DNA of 5,622 nt from a bacterium (GTDB lineage: Bacteria; Spirochaetota; Spirochaetia; JABEVK01): contig JAJXVP010000187.1 in NCBI GenBank assembly GCA_021782055.1, positions 1-5,622 of the forward strand, read 5' to 3'. The notes under the pieces were generated by a model that saw only the letters and a list, made by a program, of their open reading frames with translations, was not told the origin of the DNA and searched no databases. Shown piece after piece: positions 1 to 5,622 of the stretch (position 1 is the first letter of the stretch; every line of letters starts with the position of its first letter). The position numbers were made by a program, and so were the translations under genes.

Positions 1-229
1 GGTATGCCTTATATCGTTCAGCGGGTGTTTTGTCTTTAACCGACGGGTTAATATAACCAACCTTTAACCCAGGCATACGCGCTTTTACGCATAGCCTTGG
101 GTCCGGGTCATCCCGGCCAGAAATTTCAGCAACCCAATCGTCAACCTTATTGTTCGGGACCTGTAAGAAAACTCGTTTAGCCTTCCCTTCCTGACGCAAC
201 AAACCCATAAGCCCTATTGCAGCGGTGGT
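1..229 (-). other. Helicase segment after the intein (motif Ia region), cut by window edge
   Basis: After the intein the host protein resumes at TTAAIGLMGLLRQ (1625-1637), the helix that follows a Walker A loop. It then has a short basic turn and the strand RVFLQVPNNKVDDWVAEI (1643-1660). A hydrophobic strand ending in a Val/Ala-Pro, a small polar turn and a Trp-containing helix is typical of motif Ia in SNF2-like enzymes. The frame is still open at base 1 with TAC as the last full codon, so the rest of the helicase lies to the left. Confidence 0.75.
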
Positions 230-3200
230 ATTGTGGGTCACAATAAAATCGTCTGTGACGTAAAGGTGGGAATGGTTGGCAATAGAAATACACTGAGCTT
301 CTTTCTTTCCAAGAGAAACAACATTTGTTATATATCGTCGTGGAATGTATTTCGTTTTTGCTGAAACACGATCAACTTTTCGCTTTAACTTGAACGGCAC
401 AATCTCAGGAGGGAGCTGTAATGTTAAATAAAAAACTTCCTTACCATTCTTTTTTTCACCTTTGTATCTATATGTAGGTATTTTTGATGATCGAGAGGTA
501 AGCCCCCCAAGGCTTCTTACAATAAATTCAACGTCATCAGCTAATTGACTTGAAACAGAATAAAACTGAATAGCCATCCCATTTTTATTAACATAGCCAT
601 CTGTATCCATTAGTCCACGTAGAATACTTATCCGAACGTCGGTTGAATTGTATTTATAAATATCTGGAATGAATTTTTTATCTGAACAAACCCCACCTAA
701 ACCCAGTGTATCAATCGTAATAGCGTAATGATTTTTTTTATTATCACGTTTGGTTTTCTTAAACCGGAATAATGGGCATCGGCTTTTGTTTGTTTGATTG
801 ACTATATTTATTTCAACATTCCCCGCAATCTCTGACCGAACAAAATTAACAATTTCCTCGTCTTGTGTCGCAATGGAAATTTGCCCATCAGAAAAACTTC
901 CATCCCCAAGTAACACTCCCATTGTGTAGGCTGGCATGGGGGTCGGTTTTGCTGGAAATTGGATAGGTTTAACCATTGGTATGGTATGATTTTTCACCCC
1001 CAATCGGCCTTTAATTGTTTTTCTTATTTCTGAGAGTGTGCGAACCTTCCCAGCCCAATGAGTCCTTGGCGCATCTCTTTTCGCATAGTCACTTTCTTTT
1101 GACCGCTCATAGTAGGTTTGAGTCATCCAAAGATGTTCATCACAACACTCAGTAGAGCCTCCGTCTGAGAATTTAACCTTAAAGATTTCCTTTTCGCCCT
1201 GTGGAAACACGCCAGTTACAGGGGTTGATGTACCATCTTGAGCTATTACTAAGTCCCCTATCTTAACATCTCCCATTCTTACCCACCCGGTAGGGGTGAG
1301 TATTTTTGCATCCAAGGGTTGCGCTTTTCCAAAGCCGACACCAAGAGCTGAAATTCCCTTTCCAGCTCGGTATAAATGGTGAATTGTCTGCCATTGGTGG
1401 GGCTTGATTGATATTTCGGGATTCCACCCGTCAATATCAACGGCATAGGTTTTTGTGGGTGCCCCGATCTCGGTATTGAACTTTCGATTGTATAACTCCT
1501 CAAGCTCAGAGCGGCGATCCGTTGAAGCCAGCCAATTCTTAAAATTGTCTATGGTATCTGCATTGAAAATTTCGGTATCAACGCCCTTTTCCTTTTGTTT
1601 ATGGCCGTTCATGAAGTAGCAAAGTCTCTTGGAGTCCCAGGAAGTCACACCTGAATATGTCGCGGCTACCGGCTCCCATTTTTCCGTTTCAGGGTCATAT
1701 TCTATTTGGGCTTGATAAGATTCCTTCGCCCATTGCATCACGGCATCCTTGGGTATCCAAGAAGCCATTGGCCTTACCTCGGTATCCTCTATCGGAACCC
1801 AGCCAACCGCGTCTTTTAACGCCACAATCCCGTCGGCCCATTTTTGTGCAAACTGTGAATCGGGGTCTGCATCAATTGCGGCTTGTAGCTCGTCAATCTT
1901 TTCCCAAGCATTACCTGAACAGAAGTCCTCACGCAATTGCCACACACCCGACGGGTCAATAAAAACATCTGGATTCTCAAACATGGCCGCGACAAGGTTT
2001 TCATAGTCGTTCGGATGAAATTGTTTTAGTGTTTCATCGGTGCCGGTCAACATCTTGTGTTGAAGCTCAAGTAAGGCCCTTATTTCAGGCTTAAAGCCAT
2101 CCTTCAGGTCAATATCTTTTTCGTAAATGGAATTCTTTGTCAAAATAGCGGAATTAAGCCCGGCGGCCATTGCCTCTTGAACCCCCGCCAGCTTGTAATT
2201 CCCCCTCAAGAAAGCCTTTAGTTCTCGATCATCCCCAGGTGCGTTGCCATAGGTGGCCTCAAAATCCGCATAAAGATTCCTAGCTTCCTCTTGGAGTCGG
2301 TCTGCTGGCTCCCCAGCCAGCATCGCTTCTCTTATCGCCTTAACCTTTTCAGCCATAAGCTTTGTTGCATTTAGTTTCTTGACGCCAACTTCCGTAAGTC
2401 CTTCCATAAGCTCCCAGCGGTGATTTTCGTTCAAGCGGTAGACTTTTCCGTCAACGGTTTTCGTCATGCCTACCATGAGAGTTTTGGTAGCAACGGCCTC
2501 GGCTTCAGCCTCGTTGAGCTTTAATAAAACTGGAACCTTTTTATCTTTTGTACTAATCGGAATTGAAACGGTTTCGTCTAAAAGCTGCCAATCTTCGGCG
2601 GAAGCCTCCATCGGTTTATACCCACTAACAACTTCATCCATTTTGTCAGGCTCAAGATTTCCATTTAATTCGCCTTGCCCATAACGTCCGCCAGTCTCGT
2701 CCCACTCGCCAAGCCTTTTGTTCGGATTTTTATTTAGGTATTCACCTTTCAAAAAATCATCGTCAATAAACCCGGTTTTTCGCATAATCTCTTCTGAGCT
2801 TTTCGCCAGCTTTTCACGTACCTTTTCAGGGTACTTTCTAAAAAGATAAATGACAGGCTCAACCCCGGTTTGCGTGTGCTTGAAGGATTTGTTCGGCAAC
2901 TGATAAGCCCCGAGAAATTGGCCCTTCTTCATCATTTCCAAGCGCCAGTTTTTAGCTTCTCGGCTAGTTAGTGGTCCCGCGTGAGCGATCATAGCCATAG
3001 CCCCGCCGTCCTCTAGGTTATCCATTGACCTGCTCATAAAGTAACGGTCAAGGCTTTTTTCGCCAGGCTCATCCATAAAGGAAGTCGTGATTGAACGATC
3101 CCCGAAAGGGCAATTTCCGATAACGTGGGAAAACTTCTTTTCGTTGTGAAGGTTAAATTGCTCAAACGAACCTGAATGAATTTTCGCACGGTCCCCCTGG

Positions 3201-5101
3201 AGTATATTAGCAACGGAAGCGGTACGATTGTCATACTCAACCCCGGTCAGGTCAACTCCGTCAGGTGCTACCTCAAAAAACACCCCTGTGCCGCATGAAG
3301 GCTCAAGGACGCTACTTCCTTTTTGAACCGGCGACACTTTATCAAGTAATTGCCAAAGCATTTTAGCGGCGGGTGGGGACGTGTAATAATCATAAAGCAC
3401 GCCGCGCTCACCCTCAACATCCACGCCGCCGAACCCAGAGTATTGCCTAATTTTATTCAGGTCATCTTCGGTTAGCTCATCCTGTGGTTTTAGAATTAGT
3501 GCTGCAACTTGCTCGTTTAATTCTTTTCTAGCCTTGGCGCTGAGATTTTTTCCATTAGCGGACCATGAACCATAGTCGCGGTAATCTCCATTGGATACCA
3601 TTGTTTTGATTGATCTGGTCTTACTCGACAAACCCCTCGGCGGTACAAGCTCAACCAACTCCCTAGCCTGGTCCTCGGATTCGTTTTGACCGTCTAAAAT
3701 CCCGCGTTTAACAAACCCTTCGGCAAGATGTTCCATAGCCTGAGCGTTATCCTCCGGGGTATCCCCGGCCAACTCAGCCACGCGGTCAATGGTGGCATCC
3801 CCGGCCTGTGCAACCGTTGAAATAATTTCATCTTTGGTAATGTAGTGCTTTTCACCATTTTGGCCGTCAACTTGCACGATTTCAGGCGCTTGTTTGAATG
3901 CTTCTTCTAGTACAGGGCTTCCGATTGGCGCTTGTTGAGCGTCGTCAGTTTGCCCGGATTCTTGACGTTCTTTCAGTATTTGAGCTGCAAAGGCGGCATA
4001 CGGCCATTTTTTTCGATCTAAAATATCACTCGCGATGGATTGAGCCAATCTTTCGTCGGTATAGTTTCTATAATTTTTTTCATATAAAAACTTCAAGCCT
4101 TCGTTGAGTTCTTCCCCCATCAACTCCCAGCGGTGATTCGCGTTCAAAATATAGGTCTTTCCGTTCTCCGTTTTGGTTGTCCCAACCATAATTGAATCGT
4201 CGGCGGTTACACCAGCCTCATAAGCACCTGGCCCCGTCATAGCATTGTCAACCGCTGTCGCAAAAACTCCGGTGGAATTATGATCTACTGACCAATCAAT
4301 ACGGTATTGCCCGCGCTTAGTATGGTTTAGCTCAAGGGTCCCGAAAGGTGTTTCAAATACATTATCCCCGCGAACATTCCCGCCAGCTTGTTTAATAAAA
4401 TCGGCAACTTTGTCGTTTTGCCAGCCGGTAATAAAAAACCCCTTCTTTTCGCCTTTATAGGAATGTTCCACACACCAACGCGCCATTTTCGCTACCGTTG
4501 ACGCGGCCCGAGACGTGGGGTCAATCGGAACCCCGGTCCAGTCCCCCTTGTCTAGCGCCTTTTTCGCCAGGTCATATAATTGATCTTGTGTGAGCTGTGC
4601 GAACGCATCCACGCGATCCGGGGTGTACTTGTCCCCACCAGACGCAACGGCCTCGGTGAACTTTTCCGGCTCGGCAACCATTTTCACGCCGATTGATTCG
4701 CCAGGCTTTAATTCTGACGGCGGCGTTTCAGGCTGTTCAACCTTAGTTTCAACTTCGTTTTTTGGTGTTTTTACACGTGGCTGTCGCGGTTTTTTAGTGG
4801 CGGCGGGTTTTTCCTCACGGCTTCTCCCGTCATCTTGGCCCCAGGCTTCACCTTCCCCGTTGTCAAAAAGGTCAACGTCATGGTGTACTCCCAGCATATC
4901 GGCTGCCAGGCCCCCAGATTTCTTGTGCTTGTCAATCTTTTTTGAGTCCTCTGGTAAAACCCACCCGTGACGGTATCCTATTGAACCGTCTTGCTTTTTG
5001 TAGGGTAGGTCACTCCGATATACCAGCATCGAGGCTTTGGCTTTTTCGAGAGTTTCTTCTTCTTTTTTAGGTCTTAAAAATACAAGTAGTTTTTCTAGCA
5101 T
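1..5101 (-). CDS. Giant DarB-like DNA methyltransferase/SF2 helicase, intein-containing, C-terminus beyond window
   Basis: The frame is open from the ATG at 5101 to the left edge, 1700 codons with no stop, of which 1335 are host protein and 365 intein. Seen, by residue: charged N-terminus with a Pro/Lys/Glu linker at about 81-136; a 24-residue motif at 305-328; a methyltransferase domain at about 545-757 with YSGFGG (554-559), motif I EPSCGTG (600-606) and motif IV NCPF (663-666); a second motif copy at 876-899; FCSGN (1060-1064) and LYNRKFN (1203-1209); a KPHQ helicase entry motif (1233-1236); Walker A GVGFGK (1254-1259) joined to T1625 across the intein; and a motif Ia-like VFLQVPNN (1644-1651). 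This order matches, from family knowledge, phage P1 DarB and related methylase-helicase fusions of phages and plasmids, which act in defence against restriction. The start is supported by a GAGG site five bases upstream and a 26-base gap to the preceding gene. DEAH and later helicase motifs lie outside the window. Family assignment is confident; the antirestriction role is inferred. Confidence 0.88.
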   Translation of the reverse strand, partial: MLEKLLVFLRPKKEEETLEKAKASMLVYRSDLPYKKQDGSIGYRHGWVLPEDSKKIDKHKKSGGLAADMLGVHHDVDLFDNGEGEAWGQDDGRSREEKPAATKKPRQPRVKTPKNEVETKVEQPETPPSELKPGESIGVKMVAEPEKFTEAVASGGDKYTPDRVDAFAQLTQDQLYDLAKKALDKGDWTGVPIDPTSRAASTVAKMARWCVEHSYKGEKKGFFITGWQNDKVADFIKQAGGNVRGDNVFETPFGTLELNHTKRGQYRIDWSVDHNSTGVFATAVDNAMTGPGAYEAGVTADDSIMVGTTKTENGKTYILNANHRWELMGEELNEGLKFLYEKNYRNYTDERLAQSIASDILDRKKWPYAAFAAQILKERQESGQTDDAQQAPIGSPVLEEAFKQAPEIVQVDGQNGEKHYITKDEIISTVAQAGDATIDRVAELAGDTPEDNAQAMEHLAEGFVKRGILDGQNESEDQARELVELVPPRGLSSKTRSIKTMVSNGDYRDYGSWSANGKNLSAKARKELNEQVAALILKPQDELTEDDLNKIRQYSGFGGVDVEGERGVLYDYYTSPPAAKMLWQLLDKVSPVQKGSSVLEPSCGTGVFFEVAPDGVDLTGVEYDNRTASVANILQGDRAKIHSGSFEQFNLHNEKKFSHVIGNCPFGDRSITTSFMDEPGEKSLDRYFMSRSMDNLEDGGAMAMIAHAGPLTSREAKNWRLEMMKKGQFLGAYQLPNKSFKHTQTGVEPVIYLFRKYPEKVREKLAKSSEEIMRKTGFIDDDFLKGEYLNKNPNKRLGEWDETGGRYGQGELNGNLEPDKMDEVVSGYKPMEASAEDWQLLDETVSIPISTKDKKVPVLLKLNEAEAEAVATKTLMVGMTKTVDGKVYRLNENHRWELMEGLTEVGVKKLNATKLMAEKVKAIREAMLAGEPADRLQEEARNLYADFEATYGNAPGDDRELKAFLRGNYKLAGVQEAMAAGLNSAILTKNSIYEKDIDLKDGFKPEIRALLELQHKMLTGTDETLKQFHPNDYENLVAAMFENPDVFIDPSGVWQLREDFCSGNAWEKIDELQAAIDADPDSQFAQKWADGIVALKDAVGWVPIEDTEVRPMASWIPKDAVMQWAKESYQAQIEYDPETEKWEPVAATYSGVTSWDSKRLCYFMNGHKQKEKGVDTEIFNADTIDNFKNWLASTDRRSELEELYNRKFNTEIGAPTKTYAVDIDGWNPEISIKPHQWQTIHHLYRAGKGISALGVGFGKAQPLDAKILTPTGWVRMGDVKIGDLVIAQDGTSTPVTGVFPQGEKEIFKVKFSDGGSTECCDEHLWMTQTYYERSKESDYAKRDAPRTHWAGKVRTLSEIRKTIKGRLGVKNHTIPMVKPIQFPAKPTPMPAYTMGVLLGDGSFSDGQISIATQDEEIVNFVRSEIAGNVEINIVNQTNKSRCPLFRFKKTKRDNKKNHYAITIDTLGLGGVCSDKKFIPDIYKYNSTDVRISILRGLMDTDGYVNKNGMAIQFYSVSSQLADDVEFIVRSLGGLTSRSSKIPTYRYKGEKKNGKEVFYLTLQLPPEIVPFKLKRKVDRVSAKTKYIPRRYITNVVSLGKKEAQCISIANHSHLYVTDDFIVTHNTTAAIGLMGLLRQEGKAKRVFLQVPNNKVDDWVAEISGRDDPDPRLCVKARMPGLKVGYINPSVKDKTPAERYKAY
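230..1324 (-). mobile_element. Class 3-type intein with LAGLIDADG homing endonuclease, in the helicase P-loop
   Basis: This in-frame, 365-residue protein-splicing element sits at residues 1260-1624 of the host protein. Block A is AQPLDAKILTPTGW at its N-terminus. Block B is STECCDEHLW (57-66) with the conserved His at 64. The end is DDFIVTHN (358-365), followed by host Thr. The first residue is Ala, so the usual Cys1/Ser1 acyl shift is impossible. Trp66 (two after the block B His), Cys345 (in AQCISI, aligned to block F position 4) and Thr363 (just before the terminal His-Asn) form the WCT triad that defines class 3 inteins. In that class the block F Cys makes the branched intermediate. Two endonuclease motifs are intact: LLGDGSF (138-144, Asp141) and RGLMDTDG (236-243, Asp242). 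Removing the element rebuilds GVGFGKTT exactly. Presence and boundaries are very secure. Class 3 is strongly supported by residues, but splicing is not shown. Confidence 0.95.
1325..1409 (-). other. SF2 helicase N-terminal segment ending at the split Walker A
   Basis: Residues about 1232-1259 read IKPHQWQTIHHLYRAGKG followed by ISALGVGFGK. A basic residue, Pro, then xxQ about 20 residues before a glycine-rich P-loop is the standard entry to SNF2/DEAD-like superfamily 2 helicases. The Walker A Lys is residue 1259 and is the last residue before the intein. The loop's Thr is residue 1625, after it. This is a helicase start by motif order; the catalytic DEAH box is not in the window. Confidence 0.8.
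2405..2476 (-). repeat. 24-residue motif, copy 2 (C-terminal to the methyltransferase)
   Basis: Residues 876-899 begin MVGMTKTVDGKVY and end RLNENHRWELM. The conserved positions shared with copy 1 are MVG, TKT, GK, Y, LN and the block NHRWELM. The segments before and after the two copies show no clear similarity by eye, so the duplicated unit appears short, though a diverged larger domain is possible. The two copies are 571 residues apart and bracket the methyltransferase domain. Confidence 0.85.
2831..3469 (-). other. N6-adenine-type DNA methyltransferase domain within the giant protein
   Basis: Approximate residues are 545-757. The approach segment YSGFGG and YYTSPP (572-577) resembles the segment preceding motif I in large phage/plasmid methylase-helicases. 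The S-adenosylmethionine-binding motif I is VLEPSCGTGVF (598-608), with an acidic-aromatic pair VEY further on. Motif IV is GNCPFG (662-667), in the place of the NPPY/F catalytic loop. The C-terminal part has the usual pattern of GG plus a hydrophobic strand (EDGGAMAMIAHAGPL), a region of arginine-led helix (LTSREAKNWRLEMM) and AYQLPNKSF. The Cys in NCPF is atypical of classical enzymes, but DarB-like relatives commonly have NVPFG, so the domain may bind or modify DNA with altered efficiency. Domain edges are estimates from motif spacing. Confidence 0.82.
4118..4189 (-). repeat. 24-residue motif, copy 1 (N-terminal to the methyltransferase)
   Basis: Residues 305-328 begin MVGTTKTENGKTY and end ILNANHRWELM. 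The segment matches copy 2 at residues 876-899 in 18 of 24 positions. Fifteen consecutive bases (plus strand 4124-4138) are identical to 2411-2425. The GK-x-Y-x-LN-x-NHRWEL core looks like a small beta-hairpin followed by a helix. No function is known to me. Confidence 0.85.
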
Positions 5102-5106
5102 ATTAG

Positions 5107-5110
5107 CCTC
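5107..5110 (-). promoter_or_regulatory. Ribosome binding site of the giant gene
   Basis: Read on the minus strand, the gap before the start is CCGAGGCTAATATG. GAGG lies five bases before the ATG at 5101, a slightly short but workable spacing. It fixes the start of the long frame. No promoter or terminator is recognisable in the 26-base gap, which fits co-transcription with the upstream gene. Confidence 0.65.
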
Positions 5111-5127
5111 GGTTTTGGTTTATAGTT

Positions 5128-5622
5128 TTAGTTTTTTAATAGGTTTTTTTCAGGCTCAACTTTTTCAGGGTACTTCTTAGCAAGGTGGTTGAAAAGCGTT
5201 GCCGGAATTTCATAAAAACTGCCATCTGGTGAAAACATTCGATATTCCGTTTTTGGCTTTTTCATTCTTTTTTCATAAGTCTCCTGTTCTTTAGCGCTCA
5301 TTCTGTTAAACTTCGACCTGTTGAATGAATAGCTATGATCCGTGTTCACCTTTTGTAATTTCGCGCCGTTCAATTCCATGTGATCTTCTGGCCGCCTATT
5401 CCCGTAAATAGGGTATTTTAGGTGCTTGTCCAAGAAAGCATTGGCCCTGCGTTCGGCTAGTGTTAATTCACGGTTTTTAGCTTTTTTTGCTTCAGCCTCT
5501 TCCTGTAGTTTTTGCCTTGCTTCATCACGTTTTTTATCTTTTTCAATCTTTACAATTCGCCTGTCTGCTTCTTCCATAGCTTCTTGTAATGAGCTGTGAA
5601 AAGTGCTTCCAATCCCAACATC
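5128..5622 (-). CDS. Unrecognised highly charged protein, C-terminal 164 residues only
   Basis: The frame is open from the right edge to a TAA at 5130-5128. The ATG at 5577 is a possible start, but 15 in-frame codons precede it inside the window (DVGIGSTFHSSLQEA) without a stop, and no convincing ribosome binding site precedes it. I therefore read this as the tail of a longer protein. Visible features: a Lys/Glu/Arg-rich stretch of about 45 residues (about 16-60 of the fragment) that should form a long charged helix or coiled coil, then a basic, Tyr/Phe-containing region with KYPIYGNRRPEDHMELNG, and then YRMFSPDGSFYEIPATLF near the end. I recognise no family. Its position 26 bases upstream of the giant DarB-like gene suggests the same transcript. 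If the element is a phage, it could be a virion-associated or co-packaged protein, but this is a guess. Confidence 0.7.
   Translation of the reverse strand, partial: DVGIGSTFHSSLQEAMEEADRRIVKIEKDKKRDEARQKLQEEAEAKKAKNRELTLAERRANAFLDKHLKYPIYGNRRPEDHMELNGAKLQKVNTDHSYSFNRSKFNRMSAKEQETYEKRMKKPKTEYRMFSPDGSFYEIPATLFNHLAKKYPEKVEPEKNLLKN

Noticed and set aside
230..1324. Ala1 class 1 (KlbA-type) intein
   Set aside because: KlbA-type inteins attack directly with a +1 Cys. Here +1 is Thr and the full Trp/Cys/Thr triad of class 3 is present. A tree would settle it.
1657..2006. Overlapping plus-strand frames of 101 and 85 codons, and a minus-strand frame at 1816-2004
   Set aside because: All overlap the conserved DarB-like connecting region in other frames and have no recognisable domain.
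4590..4970. 126-codon open frame on the plus strand
   Set aside because: It lies antisense to the N-terminal linker of the giant protein, is Ser/Pro-rich in the way shadow frames are, and has no family motif.
1..5101. Type IIG or type III restriction enzyme
   Set aside because: No PD-(D/E)XK nuclease motif is seen before the methyltransferase, and the YSGFGG, FCSGN and LYNRKFN landmarks fit DarB-like methylase-helicases better. The missing C-terminus leaves a small doubt.
5102..5127. Promoter in the intergenic gap (TATAAA-like bases)
   Set aside because: The gap is too short for a full promoter of its own and no paired -35 element is convincing.
5128..5577. Complete 149-residue gene starting at the ATG at 5577
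   Set aside because: The frame stays open for 15 more codons to the window edge and no clear ribosome binding site precedes the ATG, so an internal Met is more likely.
1..5622. CRISPR array, tRNA, insertion sequence or attachment site
   Set aside because: Nearly every base is protein-coding; no regularly spaced repeats, cloverleaf sequence or terminal inverted repeats were seen by eye.

Overview
The window reads as accessory DNA from a bacteriophage, prophage or conjugative element of a bacterium. Everything codes on the minus strand. No cellular housekeeping gene, rRNA or tRNA is seen. The main gene is a giant multidomain protein of the methyltransferase-plus-helicase type found in phages and plasmids (phage P1 DarB-like, 'polyvalent' proteins). 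The host cannot be named from this sequence.

Layout in the direction of transcription (right to left). (1) 5622-5128 holds the last 164 codons of a protein that starts outside the window. It is highly charged, lysine/glutamate-rich and not recognised. (2) After a 26-base gap carrying a GAGG ribosome binding site, one reading frame runs from the ATG at 5101 without a stop to the left edge: 1700 codons, still open. In order it encodes a charged N-terminal region and linker, a first copy of a 24-residue motif, an N6-adenine-type DNA methyltransferase domain, a second copy of the motif, a DarB-like connecting region, and the start of a superfamily 2 helicase. (3) The helicase Walker A loop is split between its Lys and Thr by a 365-residue intein (1324-230). 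After the intein, helicase sequence resumes (229-1) and leaves the window.

The intein is the most notable element. It begins with Ala rather than Cys or Ser, and it carries Trp after the block B His, Cys at block F position 4 and Thr before the terminal His-Asn. This is the WCT signature of class 3 inteins, which splice by a non-canonical route and were proposed to have spread with phages. It also carries a two-motif LAGLIDADG homing endonuclease whose DNA is visibly more AT-rich than the host gene, which suggests a composite, recently mobile element.

How the parts may work together (inference): the two genes are close enough to be co-transcribed. A DarB-like protein is expected to act on DNA, possibly protecting incoming element DNA from host restriction. 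Its ATPase cannot form until the intein has excised and rejoined the P-loop.
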